DNA from: Bacteriovorax sp.
GTDB taxonomy: Bacteria > Bdellovibrionota > Bacteriovoracia > Bacteriovoracales > Bacteriovoracaceae
Assembly: GCA_014378525.1 (NCBI GenBank)
Contig: JACMNL010000024.1
Location: 1-45,206 of the forward strand
Direction of reading: 5' to 3'
Length of the DNA: 45,206 bases
Below the pieces are notes generated by a model. The model saw only the letters and a list, made by a program, of their open reading frames with translations, was not told the DNA's origin and did not search any database. Shown piece after piece: positions 6,962-16,100 of this stretch. Positions within the stretch are counted from its first letter, which is position 1, and the number at the start of each line of letters is the position of its first letter. The position numbers and the translations under genes are program-made.

Positions 6962-8198
6962 AGTGTGGGGTCGGCAGCTTTAAGATAAAGCGTGTGAAGA
7001 GCTTGTTGCGCTCTAAAAGCAGCTCTCCACCGTGAACCTTGGCAAAGCCATGGGCCGCGCTCAGACCAAGGCCTATTCCACTGCCGATTTCTTTGGTTGT
7101 AAAAAAAGGCTCCATGACTTTCGTGGCATTGGCATCTGAGATGCCCACGCCGTTATCAGAAATCGCAATGACGTAAAAATCTTTTTCTATTCCCAGAGTG
7201 ATATTTATTAATGGAGAAGCGCTGTTATTTGTCGCTTCTATGGCGTTGGTGCAAAGTTTAAATATAATCTGCACGATTTGATTTTTTTTACAAAGGCACA
7301 TGGCCTTATCTGTTGGATTAAAAACAATATCAGTTTCCAGATCATTAAACATTCTTATGCTCAAACGTATTCCATCATCGATGAGATCATTCAGATCATT
7401 CAACTCCAGAGACTGATCTGAATTATCCTGGGAGAATTCTTTTAGACCACCGGTGATTCTAGTTATCCTGTTTACCATTCTCGAAATCTTATCGGAGAGG
7501 ATGTTGAATTTTTCTGCATCTTCTTTATTTTGTGGAGGTAAGCGCTTCATCTGTTCAATGGCGCCTTTAATGACAGCGAGGGGGTTATTTATTTCGTGAG
7601 AAATTCCGCCGGCCATTTCACCGAGGGCCGCCATTTTTGACTGCTCGATGAGTCCGTTAGTCAGCTTTTCCACTTCTTTTTTATACTGATAATTTGTATA
7701 AACGGAAATCCCGATCAAAGAGAAGACGACCAGGTTCGCTGAATGAAAGTGAAATAATTCAAGTGGAGTGAGTGGTGAAAAAAATCCGAGGATGAGCGGT
7801 CCCGTAAATCCCAGAAGTGAATGAAATAAATAAAATTCCCAGCTGATGGAAGACGAACTTAAAATTGCCGCAAGAACAAAATAAGACCAGCAGTAAAATA
7901 GAGACCAGTGATTGATATGCAGTAAATACATATAGAGCAGCATGAATGAGATACTGGCAACACGCAGATAGAGAAGTGCAGCTTTATATCTGTCATCAAT
8001 GCCAAAAAAGCTGGTGATAAATCCGGCCAGTGAAATCATACAGACCAAGATTCTTCCAGGGAGATAATCAAAACTATCGGGATTAATTTTTGTAATGACA
8101 AAAAAGTATGTCAGACAACAGATGAATGTACTGAGTAAAAAAATTCTTACACGCTTCAGCGATTGTTTATATTCGATATCTGAAAAACTTGTAATCAT
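6948..8198 (-). CDS. six-helix membrane sensor histidine kinase
   Basis: A 416-residue kinase whose first 172 residues contain about six hydrophobic segments (around 18-38, 46-67, 73-94, 99-117, 122-143 and 151-172) with short loops, so it probably senses within the membrane or through small ligands. A HisKA domain follows with H-box ISHEINNPLAVIKG, then a HATPase domain with SDNGVGI and GSGIGLGLSAAHG. The core is closely similar in style to the kinase at 2473-4449. Its start codon overlaps the stop codon of the arginase-family gene upstream by one base (TAATG), so the two are translationally coupled. No cognate regulator is adjacent. The 3' end overlaps the converging pentapeptide gene. Confidence 0.9.
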   Translation of the reverse strand: MITSFSDIEYKQSLKRVRIFLLSTFICCLTYFFVITKINPDSFDYLPGRILVCMISLAGFITSFFGIDDRYKAALLYLRVASISFMLLYMYLLHINHWSLFYCWSYFVLAAILSSSSISWEFYLFHSLLGFTGPLILGFFSPLTPLELFHFHSANLVVFSLIGISVYTNYQYKKEVEKLTNGLIEQSKMAALGEMAGGISHEINNPLAVIKGAIEQMKRLPPQNKEDAEKFNILSDKISRMVNRITRITGGLKEFSQDNSDQSLELNDLNDLIDDGIRLSIRMFNDLETDIVFNPTDKAMCLCKKNQIVQIIFKLCTNAIEATNNSASPLINITLGIEKDFYVIAISDNGVGISDANATKVMEPFFTTKEIGSGIGLGLSAAHGFAKVHGGELLLERNKLFTRFILKLPTPHSIQS

Positions 8199-9112
8199 TA
8201 ATGATCCATAATTTTATAGATTAGTCCTGCAAGGGTGCGGGCACCTTTTTGCGAAAGATTGTCGTAAACCGGATTATATTCGTAAAAACCATAATGTTTA
8301 GTTCTTAAAACATCCTGAGCATAAATTAATAATTCTTCCACAAAATGGTAAGGCAGACCTCTGTGATTGACGGCCGACACACCTTCCATAATTCCAGAAT
8401 CGAGCGCATCTGCATCCAGTGAAAAAAGATACAGGGCCTCGTGATCGTAGGGGATCATTCTCTCAAAAAGTTTTCTATTGCTGGTAAAATTATTCGTCAG
8501 ATGTTTCAGGTCATCATAAGTCGCCACCACTTCTTTGGTTTTGCCGAGTTCATTCATCGTAGATTTTGAATTGGCAAAATCATGAATGCCCAATTGAATG
8601 AGTTCAAACTGGCCTTCAAACTCGTTGGCAAATTGTCTGAAAGGAGTTCCTGAATTGGTGAACGTATCAATGCGGGTATCGAGATGGGCATCGATGTTGA
8701 TGACTTTTATTTTTTTTGATTTTGTGTTCAGTGCTTTTAAAAGCGGGTAGACGTGGTCGTGACCGCCGCCCAGGTAGATGAACTTTGAAGCTTTGGTATA
8801 ACTCTGAAGTGCAGTGGCCAGAGTGGTTGTGTAAACACTCTGGGCGTGTTCAAAAGACTCCAGTTCAAGTTCGGGATTGGCGATCTCAATATCGGACCAG
8901 GTCTCTTCGTTGTGCAGGGCCAGTTTTTTGACGATGTTGATGATGGCCTCAGGAGCAAAATTTGATCCACGACGGCCGGAGTTTCTGATTGTCCCGATAT
9001 CTGATGACGATTTGAAAAAAAGAATGCTGGCCGAGCTCGGTGCTGTCCTGTTATTTACGATTCGCTCACTGTCTCGTGTGCTCGCATTTTCAATAATCAA
9101 ATCTTTTTTCAT
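8198..9112 (-). CDS. arginase/formimidoylglutamase-family hydrolase
   Basis: A protein of about 304 residues of the Mn-dependent ureohydrolase family, which cleaves guanidino or formimino groups from arginine, agmatine or formimidoylglutamate. The metal-binding motifs are visible in order: GGGHDH, NIDAHLD and SLDADALD, followed by GVSAVNHRGL as in this family. The third motif lacks the usual proline after the last aspartate (DSG), as in some HutG-like members, so formimidoylglutamase is the best guess, but the substrate is not proven. The start at 9112 is set by a GAGGAT ribosome site four bases upstream; earlier in-frame starts would run toward the divergent gene. It leads a two-gene unit with the membrane kinase. 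Confidence 0.82.
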   Translation of the reverse strand: MKKDLIIENASTRDSERIVNNRTAPSSASILFFKSSSDIGTIRNSGRRGSNFAPEAIINIVKKLALHNEETWSDIEIANPELELESFEHAQSVYTTTLATALQSYTKASKFIYLGGGHDHVYPLLKALNTKSKKIKVINIDAHLDTRIDTFTNSGTPFRQFANEFEGQFELIQLGIHDFANSKSTMNELGKTKEVVATYDDLKHLTNNFTSNRKLFERMIPYDHEALYLFSLDADALDSGIMEGVSAVNHRGLPYHFVEELLIYAQDVLRTKHYGFYEYNPVYDNLSQKGARTLAGLIYKIMDH

Positions 9113-9171
9113 GGATATCCTCATTTGCGGTTTACCTAAATGGATATGTGAGTATATCATTAAAAGATCAA

Positions 9172-10680
9172 ATGAATAAAGAATGGTTTATATTTAAAGG
9201 CACGCATCATCTAGGACCATTTTCCCTGCAGGAAATGGAAGAGTTCTTCACAGTCGGTGAGATCAATTCCCAATCCCTGGTCTGGCGCGAAGGTGCTGAG
9301 AAGTGGGAAGCGCTGGGAAAAACCCGCGAACTTGATTTTTTAATTAAAAATCCTAATAAGAAACCTGAACTTCCGGATACGAATGCAAAACCAGCAGCAC
9401 CAGTTGAGCCTGTCAAAAAACCGGCACCTGTTCCTGATCTTCCGCCCGAACTTCCGGATCTGCCGGCAGATGACCACGATGATCCGCCCATTCTTCCAAA
9501 ATTTTTACAACCCGACGGCCCTGCGGCCCATAAAACGAAAGTCTCAATTCCAAAACCTAAAATTGAAATAGATTTTGATGAACCACCGCCTATTCCACTG
9601 GACGCGATTTTAAATCCAGGCGGAAGAAGACCGGAGTTCAAAAAGAAAACAGAGTCCCACTTCAATTCCAAAACTATTTTTGGGATCTGTATAATTATAT
9701 TCGGCGCTGTGCTCGCATGGTTTTTTGTGAATGAAAGATCATCATCGGCGCAGATTAGAGTGAAAGGTGTGATGCCGGTCTATCAGGAAAAACTGCAGGA
9801 GATCGCTTCACAGAAAACTCCCTCGATTGTCGTTGGGATTGCCTTGTCTCTTGATGGCAGAACGCTTTTTGCTTCAACCAATAAAGACGGCGAAATTTTA
9901 TCGATCATAAAACTGAAGTCTCTTCCCAAAAGGGTTCTGGGAACGACCGAAGCTGAACTCATGGTCCGCGGGTTGATTAAAAATCACCTGGGAGAGTTCT
10001 CGCGTATGCAGCTCACTAAAGGCCCGCAATTCGTTCCGGGTGAATACGATGTCGAGTTCACGGGCAGAAAATTATTTTTCTTAAACCGCGAGTTCAAATT
10101 CTTAAATAACATCGCCTTCTTTAAAAAATTAAATACGACTTATAATTTTCACTCATCAACTTTAATTTATGCGGGGACACCACGCGAATTTGAAAAGAAG
10201 CTGATTGATTACAAAGAGGCCATCACAAACGAAAAACTGAAACCGTTTAACGACAAGCTGGAACGACTTCAGACTTTTTCTTCACTGTTAAATAAAACAG
10301 TTGAAGAGTATTTACTGGAACTGGAAAAAATCAAGAAACCTAAAGAGATTTCAGTTTTCGAGAAAAAATACATCAAGGATATTTCGGGTATCGTTCAATC
10401 GCTGACGGTTGAGGCCAGCGAAAGTTCCAAAATGCCTGAGGCCCAGAAATTCGATATGCGCTACAAAGTGGCGACTTATACTTCTCAAGTCCAGCTGGGT
10501 AAACAGATCGGTGAGATGGCCAGTGACATGATTACTGAAACGGCAAAACTAAAAAAGATTACTGATTCAAATAAAGCAAAATTAAAAACGAGATTTGAAG
10601 CTCGTTATAAAAATATCAAATCTCAGATTGATGCTCACATCATAAAGCTTCACGCAGAGATCCAGAAAATTTCCAACTAG
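9172..10680 (+). CDS. GYF-domain membrane protein with proline-rich linker
   Basis: About 502 residues from the ATG at 9172. A GTG at 9148 is an alternative, since neither has a strong ribosome site and the GYF domain begins right after the ATG. Residues 3-50 (EWFIFKGTHHLGPFSLQEME...LVWREGAEKWEAL) match the GYF_2 domain, a small proline-peptide-binding fold common in bacterial membrane proteins. Residues about 55-145 are rich in proline, aspartate and lysine. One transmembrane helix lies near 165-185 (TIFGICIIIFGAVLAWFFV). The remaining 310 residues are probably outside the membrane, mixed at first and then coiled-coil-like with many lysines and glutamates. The function is unknown. The lipoprotein gene that follows, six bases downstream, may encode a partner. 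Confidence 0.8.
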   Translation: MNKEWFIFKGTHHLGPFSLQEMEEFFTVGEINSQSLVWREGAEKWEALGKTRELDFLIKNPNKKPELPDTNAKPAAPVEPVKKPAPVPDLPPELPDLPADDHDDPPILPKFLQPDGPAAHKTKVSIPKPKIEIDFDEPPPIPLDAILNPGGRRPEFKKKTESHFNSKTIFGICIIIFGAVLAWFFVNERSSSAQIRVKGVMPVYQEKLQEIASQKTPSIVVGIALSLDGRTLFASTNKDGEILSIIKLKSLPKRVLGTTEAELMVRGLIKNHLGEFSRMQLTKGPQFVPGEYDVEFTGRKLFFLNREFKFLNNIAFFKKLNTTYNFHSSTLIYAGTPREFEKKLIDYKEAITNEKLKPFNDKLERLQTFSSLLNKTVEEYLLELEKIKKPKEISVFEKKYIKDISGIVQSLTVEASESSKMPEAQKFDMRYKVATYTSQVQLGKQIGEMASDMITETAKLKKITDSNKAKLKTRFEARYKNIKSQIDAHIIKLHAEIQKISN

Positions 10681-10686
10681 GCAAAT

Positions 10687-11091
10687 ATGAAAATTTTATC
10701 ACTCACTATGGTTATTTTAACTCTGTGTTCATGCGCGGCCTATCAGCCGAAGCCTTTTAGTAAAGACACTCATTGCTCACCTGAAGCTGTTCTGCACATA
10801 AAAAATTATCCGGTGACAGTAGGTAGTGAAAAATTAAATGAAGCTGTCGATGGTCTGGCGAAGTCATGCTATAGAGCACAGTTTATCGCCAAAGAATACG
10901 CTATCTGCACAGTTGTTCAGACGGATCAGAAAGGAAAAATAAGTTTTCTAGATATTGAAGACCAGACGACAAAACTTCCTGCAGATTTACATCAATGTTT
11001 ATCAGACGCAATCGAGCACGGGGACTATTCAACGTTTCCAAATATGACAATCATGCAGCCGGTATTTTTTCATGTGAAGAGAAGAGACTAA
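10687..11091 (+). CDS. small lipoprotein of unknown function
   Basis: A 134-residue protein with a lipoprotein signal MKILSLTMVILTLCSC, where the likely lipidated cysteine is C16. The mature part has four further cysteines and no recognised domain. Its gene begins six bases after the GYF-domain gene and is probably cotranscribed with it. I do not recognise the family. The pattern of a cysteine-containing repeat around CHxxA and QCLSDAIE suggests a compact disulfide-bonded periplasmic domain. Confidence 0.75.
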   Translation: MKILSLTMVILTLCSCAAYQPKPFSKDTHCSPEAVLHIKNYPVTVGSEKLNEAVDGLAKSCYRAQFIAKEYAICTVVQTDQKGKISFLDIEDQTTKLPADLHQCLSDAIEHGDYSTFPNMTIMQPVFFHVKRRD

Positions 11092-11094
11092 AAT

Positions 11095-11112
11095 GGCCGC
11101 ATTTCTGCGGCC
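11095..11112. terminator. hairpin between converging genes
   Basis: GGCCGCA (11095-11101) pairs with TGCGGCC (11106-11112) around a TTTC loop. Only a short TTTT follows it on the minus strand and none on the plus strand, so it is a weak or factor-assisted stop for one or both flanking genes. Confidence 0.4.
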
Positions 11113-11212
11113 TGAACGAAATTAGAAAATAAGTGAAAATTTAAAAATGTTTAGTGTGATCGTTGGATCAGGTTCATTGTTAATAATCCAGTTTTCAAAT
11201 GAACTCCTTTTA

Positions 11213-12085
11213 TTAGTTAAAAATTGCGTAAGCAGGTTTAGCTTCGTAATCCAGTTTTTGATCGCATACAAAATCGCCTTTTTCATTTTTTTTAACAGTT
11301 GATCCGAAAAAAATCGGATCGTGTTCAAAAATCATTGTGAGATGTTTTTGTTCGATCATCGTTAAAAATTCTTTTTTATCGACCGTCGTCACTCCGGGCG
11401 AAATATCATAACCCATGACCCAGGGAATGTGCACGTGATTTGATGTCGGAATGAGATCGGCCATGTAAATCATTTTATCGTCGTAAGCATGAAGTAAAAA
11501 AGGCGTGTGGCCCATAGAACATTTAAATTTAATACCGGCGACAACATCTCCTTCCATTCCATCGACGAAGTGAAGTTTATGATTGTCTTCATACCATTTT
11601 AAGACCGGCATAAAATATTCAATCTGAAATGATCCAGCATCTCTGTCTGTTGGATTTTTAGAATACTCATAATGTTTTTTATGAAGATGAACTGTTGCAT
11701 TTTTTAAAACGGGAACAGGTTTTTCATCAACCAGTTTTGCGATTCCACCGACGTGATCGAAGTGTAGATGTGAAATAATTAAATCGGTGATGTCGGATGT
11801 ACGCATGCCTATTTCTGCAAGTGCCAGTTCAAGGGGAGACTGATCTCCCACCACACCAAAGCGTGAATTCCATCTTTCTCCATGGTAATCGCCGATGCCG
11901 GTATCGATGAGTATATTTTTTGCACCATCTTTAATAAGGATCAATCTAAGTGCGAGCTCGATTCTGTTTTGATCATCAGCGGGATGAACTTTACTCCAAA
12001 GCGGCTTGGGAATAATTCCAAACATGGCCCCGCCGTCGAGCTTGAAGCGCGCAGGTTCAAGAGAGAAATACTGTTTACTTTGCAT
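11213..12085 (-). CDS. MBL-fold metallo-hydrolase, lactonase-like
   Basis: A 290-residue metallo-beta-lactamase-fold enzyme without a signal peptide. The zinc motif SHLHFDHVGG supplies the HxHxDH ligands. Further ligands are seen in CSMGHTPF, YMADLIPTSNHV and FEHDP. The order and spacing fit the N-acyl-homoserine-lactone lactonase-like branch (AttM/AiiA/YtnP type), but members of this branch also cleave other esters and lactones, so quorum quenching is only a possibility. The gene stands alone, converging with the lipoprotein gene and divergent from sucC across a 200-base gap. The first residues (MQSKQYFSLEPARFKLDGGA) are typical of the YtnP-like N-terminus. Confidence 0.82.
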   Translation of the reverse strand: MQSKQYFSLEPARFKLDGGAMFGIIPKPLWSKVHPADDQNRIELALRLILIKDGAKNILIDTGIGDYHGERWNSRFGVVGDQSPLELALAEIGMRTSDITDLIISHLHFDHVGGIAKLVDEKPVPVLKNATVHLHKKHYEYSKNPTDRDAGSFQIEYFMPVLKWYEDNHKLHFVDGMEGDVVAGIKFKCSMGHTPFLLHAYDDKMIYMADLIPTSNHVHIPWVMGYDISPGVTTVDKKEFLTMIEQKHLTMIFEHDPIFFGSTVKKNEKGDFVCDQKLDYEAKPAYAIFN

Positions 12086-12282
12086 ATTGTTAATCCATTT
12101 TTAGAGGGGAAACTCCCAATCACAGGCCTTAGAATAAATATTTGTTTTGAATTTGGCATTTTTTTTATTAAAAGCGCTGATATTGAAGCGATGTTCCGTG
12201 CAGGAGTTGCACCCGCCCATTATTATGACTGCGACTCACAATTTCTGTATTTTCACACGCAATCTCATAATGAGGAGACCCT

Positions 12283-13452
12283 ATGAACGTTCATGAGTAT
12301 CAAGCAAAAGATTTGATGCGCAAATTCGGTATTAAAGTTTTAAAAGGCGAAGTCGCAAAAACTGTTGATGAAGCAGTAAAAGGCGCGGAAAAACTTGGTG
12401 GAAAAATTTGGGTTGTTAAAGCTCAGATCCACGCAGGCGGAAGAGGAAAAGCTGGCGGGGTAAAACTTGCTAAGTCACTCGATGAAGTAAAAAAATATGC
12501 GAGTGAGATTCTTCACTCAACACTTGTCACTCATCAAACAGGACCTGAAGGAAAAAAAGTAAACACACTTTTAATCGAAGAAGGATGCAACATCGCTAAG
12601 GAATTTTACTTAGGGATCGTTCTTGATAGAAACAATTCAAAAGTGACTTTCATGGCCTCTAAAGAAGGTGGAGTGGAAATTGAAGTTGTCGCTCACAAAA
12701 ATCCTGAAGCCATCGTAAAAGTTTCTGTTGACCCGTCAACTGGATACCAGCCATACATTGGACGTGAATTATCGAACGCACTTGGATTAGATGCCACTCA
12801 AGCTAAAGAAGCTGATGCATTTTACCGCGGTCTTTATAAACTTTACACAGAATCAGATTGTTCAATCGCAGAAATCAATCCTCTTGTATTAACTGCAGAC
12901 AATCAAATGATCGCACTTGATGCGAAATTAAACTTTGATGAAAACGCGCTTTTCAGACACCCTGACATCGCTGCTTACAGAGACCTTTCTGAAGAATCAG
13001 CAAAAGAAGTTGAAGCTTCAAAATACGGACTTTCATACATTGAACTTGATGGAAACATCGGGTGCCTTGTAAACGGAGCAGGCCTTGCAATGGCAACTCT
13101 TGATATCGTAAAACTTAACGGTGGAAACGCTGCTAACTTTTTAGACGTGGGCGGCGGAGCAACGAAAGAAGCTGTAGAGCAAGCTTTCAGAATTATCCTT
13201 TCTGATCCAAACGTAAAAGCAATTCTTGTTAACATCTTCGGTGGAATCATGAAATGTGACATCATCGCAGAAGGTGTTGTCGCTGCTGCTCGTGCAGTTT
13301 CATTAAGTGTTCCACTAGTGGTTCGTCTTGAAGGAACAAACGTTGATCTTGGAAAGAAAATTTTAAAAGAATCAGGTCTTGCAATTACATCTGCAACTGA
13401 TCTTGGTGACGCTGCTGTAAAAGTAGTAGCTGCTGCAAAAGGAGCAAAATAA
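12283..13452 (+). CDS. sucC: succinate-CoA ligase (ADP-forming) beta subunit
   Basis: A 389-residue protein of the normal SucC length. With SucD it converts succinyl-CoA, ADP and phosphate into succinate, CoA and ATP in the citric acid cycle. The N-terminal ATP-grasp domain begins [16 protein letters not shown] and includes [18 protein letters not shown]. The metal-binding EINPLVLT and the C-terminal ligase domain with [23 protein letters not shown] and [10 protein letters not shown] are all intact. A GAGGAG ribosome site precedes the ATG. sucD follows after a single base, so the subunits are made together, and ndk follows 23 bases after that. Confidence 0.97.
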   Translation: MNVHEYQAKDLMRKFGIKVLKGEVAKTVDEAVKGAEKLGGKIWVVKAQIHAGGRGKAGGVKLAKSLDEVKKYASEILHSTLVTHQTGPEGKKVNTLLIEEGCNIAKEFYLGIVLDRNNSKVTFMASKEGGVEIEVVAHKNPEAIVKVSVDPSTGYQPYIGRELSNALGLDATQAKEADAFYRGLYKLYTESDCSIAEINPLVLTADNQMIALDAKLNFDENALFRHPDIAAYRDLSEESAKEVEASKYGLSYIELDGNIGCLVNGAGLAMATLDIVKLNGGNAANFLDVGGGATKEAVEQAFRIILSDPNVKAILVNIFGGIMKCDIIAEGVVAAARAVSLSVPLVVRLEGTNVDLGKKILKESGLAITSATDLGDAAVKVVAAAKGAK

Positions 13453-13453
13453 T

Positions 13454-14353
13454 ATGGCAATCATGATTGATAACAATACTCGTTTAATCACTATCGGGAT
13501 TACTGGTAAACAAGGAACTTTCCACACAAAACTCTCTCAAGAGTACGGTACGATTGTTGTCGGCGGAGTTACTCCTGGTAAAGGTGGAACTGTTCACGAA
13601 GGATGGCCGGTTTTCAACACTGTTAAAGAAGCAGTAAAAACAACTCAAGCAAACGCAGCGATGGTTTTCGTACCACCTCCATTTGCAGCTGACGCCATTT
13701 TAGAATGTATCGACGCTAAAATGCCGATCATCATCTGTATCACTGAAGGGATTCCTATTTTAGATATGGTTAAGGTAAAAGGAGCTCTTGCTCGTTCACC
13801 TGAAGTTAGATTAGTAGGACCAAATTGTCCGGGTGTTATCACTCCGGGACAATGTAAAATTGGAATTATGCCAGGACAAATTCATTTACCTGGAAGAATC
13901 GGAATCATCTCACGTTCTGGAACTTTAACTTACGAAGCTGTTGGACAACTAACTGCTCGTGGTATCGGCCAGTCAACTTGTGTTGGTATCGGTGGAGACC
14001 CTGTGAACGGAACTAACTTTATTGACGTTTTAGAAATGTTCAATAATGATCCGGACACTGACGGAGTCATCATGATCGGAGAAATCGGTGGAACAGCTGA
14101 AACAGATGCTGCACGCTGGATTAAAAAGAACATGAAGAAGCCGGTTGTTGGATTTATCGCTGGAGCAGCTGCACCGAAAGGAAAGAGAATGGGTCACGCT
14201 GGTGCACTTATCTCTGGAGAAGACGATACGGCAGAAGCGAAGTTTAAAGTTCTTGAAGAGTGTGGTATCACAGTCGCAAGATCTCCAGCTGACCTGGGAT
14301 TAAAGTTAGAAGAAGCAATGAAAGCTAAGAACATTACAATTAGAAATAAATAA
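13454..14353 (+). CDS. sucD: succinate-CoA ligase alpha subunit
   Basis: The 299-residue alpha subunit of succinyl-CoA synthetase. The N-terminal CoA-binding domain has [11 protein letters not shown] (around 15-25) and PPPFAAD. The C-terminal ligase domain has the phospho-histidine H248 in [12 protein letters not shown], and [11 protein letters not shown] is also conserved. The start is the ATG at 13454, one base after the sucC stop. An in-frame ATG lies three codons later (MAIMIDNNT), so the start could be nine bases further in. It forms an operon with sucC and ndk, which suits the joint task of making nucleoside triphosphates. Confidence 0.97.
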   Translation: MAIMIDNNTRLITIGITGKQGTFHTKLSQEYGTIVVGGVTPGKGGTVHEGWPVFNTVKEAVKTTQANAAMVFVPPPFAADAILECIDAKMPIIICITEGIPILDMVKVKGALARSPEVRLVGPNCPGVITPGQCKIGIMPGQIHLPGRIGIISRSGTLTYEAVGQLTARGIGQSTCVGIGGDPVNGTNFIDVLEMFNNDPDTDGVIMIGEIGGTAETDAARWIKKNMKKPVVGFIAGAAAPKGKRMGHAGALISGEDDTAEAKFKVLEECGITVARSPADLGLKLEEAMKAKNITIRNK

Positions 14354-14376
14354 TTTCTTTAAAGGAGAAAATACAA

Positions 14377-14799
14377 ATGGAAAGAACATTTTCAATCATT
14401 AAACCAAACGCAGTAGCAGACAACAACATCGGAAACATTATCGCACGTTTCGAAAAAGAAGGTCTTCGTATCGCTGCTCTTAAACTTACTCACTTACCAA
14501 AAGAAAAAGCAGAAGGATTTTATATCGAACACAAAGACAGACCATTCTTTGGTTCTCTTGTAGGTTTCATGACTGAAGGACCAGTAGTTCTTATGGTTCT
14601 TGAAGGTGAAAACGCAGTAGAAAAAAACAGAAAGATCATGGGAGCTACAAACCCAGCGAACGCAGAAGAAAACACAATCAGAAAGCTATACGCTAAATCG
14701 ATTGAAGCTAACGCTGTTCACGGATCTGACTCTCAAGCAGCAGCTGATCGCGAGATCAACTACTTCTTCGACAAAAACGAAGTTAAAGCACGTTTCTAA
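14377..14799 (+). CDS. ndk: nucleoside diphosphate kinase
   Basis: A 140-residue enzyme of standard length that moves the gamma phosphate from ATP to other nucleoside diphosphates through a phospho-histidine. The catalytic H115 lies in NAVHGSDS, and [12 protein letters not shown], the GATNPANA loop and the C-terminal EINYFF are conserved. A strong AAAGGAG ribosome site precedes the ATG. It closes the sucC-sucD-ndk unit and is followed by an intrinsic terminator. In other bacteria Ndk and succinyl-CoA synthetase are known to associate, which fits this gene order. Confidence 0.97.
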   Translation: MERTFSIIKPNAVADNNIGNIIARFEKEGLRIAALKLTHLPKEKAEGFYIEHKDRPFFGSLVGFMTEGPVVLMVLEGENAVEKNRKIMGATNPANAEENTIRKLYAKSIEANAVHGSDSQAAADREINYFFDKNEVKARF

Positions 14800-14823
14800 T
14801 TTTTAATTTTAAAAATTAATTAA

Positions 14824-14853
14824 GGCCCGCTTTTACAGCGGGCCTTTTTTTTT
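14824..14853 (+). terminator. strong intrinsic terminator after ndk
   Basis: GGCCCGC (14824-14830) pairs with GCGGGCC (14838-14844) around a TTTTACA loop and is followed by nine Ts (14845-14853). It ends the sucCD-ndk transcript ten bases before the next gene. Confidence 0.92.
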
Positions 14854-14862
14854 GGGAAAAAA

Positions 14863-15279
14863 ATGAAAACAGAAAAAACAAAAGTCATCTCCTACATCTA
14901 TCGAAAAAATAAAACTGAAATTTTAGTTTTCACTCATCAGACTTTTCCGGAAGCAGGAGTGCAGGTCGTTGGTGGAACTCTTGAAACAGGTGAAGAATTC
15001 GCACCATCACTTGTGAGAGAAATTTTAGAAGAGTCAGGTCTTGTTGTTGATGTAAAATATCTAAAAAAAATCGGCCAGACTGAATACCACCGCCAAGATA
15101 AACCAGAAATTAATCACAGGCATTATTTTGAAATGGATTCTGATGGTCTTCCTGAAACGTGGACTCACGTTGTAGTAAGTGACGGCGAAGACAATGGACT
15201 GCTCTTTGACTTCTTCTGGCTAACGATAAAAGAGGCCAAAGAGCGTTTAGTCGGAAACTTCGGCGAACTACTGCGCTAG
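14863..15279 (+). CDS. Nudix hydrolase
   Basis: A 138-residue Nudix-family pyrophosphohydrolase. The Nudix box is complete at residues 38-60 (GTLETGEEFAPSLV then REILEESGL), with the REUXEE metal-binding core. Substrates of this family are nucleoside diphosphates linked to another group, and the sequence does not show which one. The fold begins right at the N-terminus (KVISYIYRKNKTEILVF). It starts just after the ndk terminator and has no good ribosome site, so its promoter may lie over the terminator. The 3' end overlaps the pseudogene on the other strand by 4 bases. Confidence 0.88.
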   Translation: MKTEKTKVISYIYRKNKTEILVFTHQTFPEAGVQVVGGTLETGEEFAPSLVREILEESGLVVDVKYLKKIGQTEYHRQDKPEINHRHYFEMDSDGLPETWTHVVVSDGEDNGLLFDFFWLTIKEAKERLVGNFGELLR

Positions 15280-15952
15280 AGACACTCATCAACAGTTGTA
15301 AACTCTTTACAAGCTCCACCCTCAATTGCCTTTAACTGGGCCTTACAATCACTAAGTGAGGCGTAATTGTATCCAGTATATTTCGTTCTCGCTTCAGCAT
15401 TCATCAGTGAGTATTGCTGGCCGTTCGCTGTACACGTCACGCCTTGAACAGGAGTCGATAAAACTTTCCCATCTTCAATCGACCATGCATCTGAGACTAA
15501 AAAGAAGCCTTCAGCGTTACCGTGACCACTCCACAAAATTACTGCAGTATTATCGTCCTCACTTGCTATTCTTAAGTGTTCTGCTGTGGCATTCACGTTA
15601 ATCATCACGCGGTATTTAGATCCAGCTACATAGTTTCATGATGTAATATATAGCGTCCCAATCGGTTTTTTGAATTGTAGCGTTTGTATCTGCGTTTCCG
15701 CCGCCGAGACCGATAAAAATGTAAAAATTTTTGTTCGGATACAACTCATCGTCTTTAAAATGTGATAGAATAGTAGTGGAAGTTGAAGGTGTTTTTTAGA
15801 TTTAACCACTTCAAAAATCTTATTCGGGTCTTCTTTCTGTTCGAGCTGATCGTAATCTGATTGTCGACCAGAGTGTTTATCTTCGCCGATGTAGCCTCTT
15901 GATTACACGCAACCAGAAAAACCATTATAAAGGCCAGAATTGAAGCTTTCAT
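15276..15952 (-). pseudogene. frameshifted caspase-like lipoprotein gene
   Basis: Read leftward, the locus begins with a lipoprotein signal (MKASILAFIMVFLVAC, start at 15952). Shortly after the cysteine the natural continuation moves to another frame (RGYIGEDKHSGRQSDYDQLE, then KIFEVVKSKK). Near 15755 it shifts again (DELYPNKNFYIFIGLGGGNA, then TDWDAIYYIM). Near 15635 it returns to the second frame (YVAGSKYRVMINVNATAEHL) and runs to the stop at 15276. At least three indels are therefore needed. The intact 3' part has AVILWSGHGN, the strand-plus-HG pattern of caspase/metacaspase-like (CD clan) peptidases. The open frame at 15276-15608 alone has no signal peptide and is best seen as a remnant. 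Sequencing error is an alternative, though three errors in 300 bases is unlikely. Confidence 0.7.
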
Positions 15953-16045
15953 AGAGGATATCTCCGTAAAGGGCGGTGTTTTTTGACGGTTCTTACCCCA
16001 AAAACGCTTTAATAAAAGCCAGTTATGTAGATATTACAGGGTTCA

Positions 16046-16074
16046 TTGTGGCATGAGCCGCAATACGTTATAGT
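16046..16074 (+). promoter_or_regulatory. probable sigma-70 promoter of the CarD-family gene
   Basis: TTGTGG (16046-16051) and TATAGT (16069-16074) are separated by exactly 17 bases, and the start codon is 27 bases after the -10. The -35 is poor and the -10 matches five of six. Confidence 0.45.
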
Positions 16075-16100
16075 CGGCTTAGATATAAATGGAGGTCTAA

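Noticed and set aside
11213-12085. A firm call of quorum-quenching lactonase
   Set aside because: The HxHxDH motif alone does not fix the substrate in this superfamily.
12150-12180. Sigma-54-like TTTGGCAT before sucC
   Set aside because: No GC lies ten bases after the GG.
15276-15608. A separate 110-residue protein gene
   Set aside because: It lacks a convincing start or signal, and upstream frames continue the same protein across indels, so it is treated as part of the pseudogene.
16045-16065. A second sigma-54-like site (GTGGCATGAGCCGCAATA) before the CarD-family gene
   Set aside because: The GG and GC are only eight bases apart, not ten; a sigma-70 promoter with 17-base spacing overlaps it and is the simpler reading.
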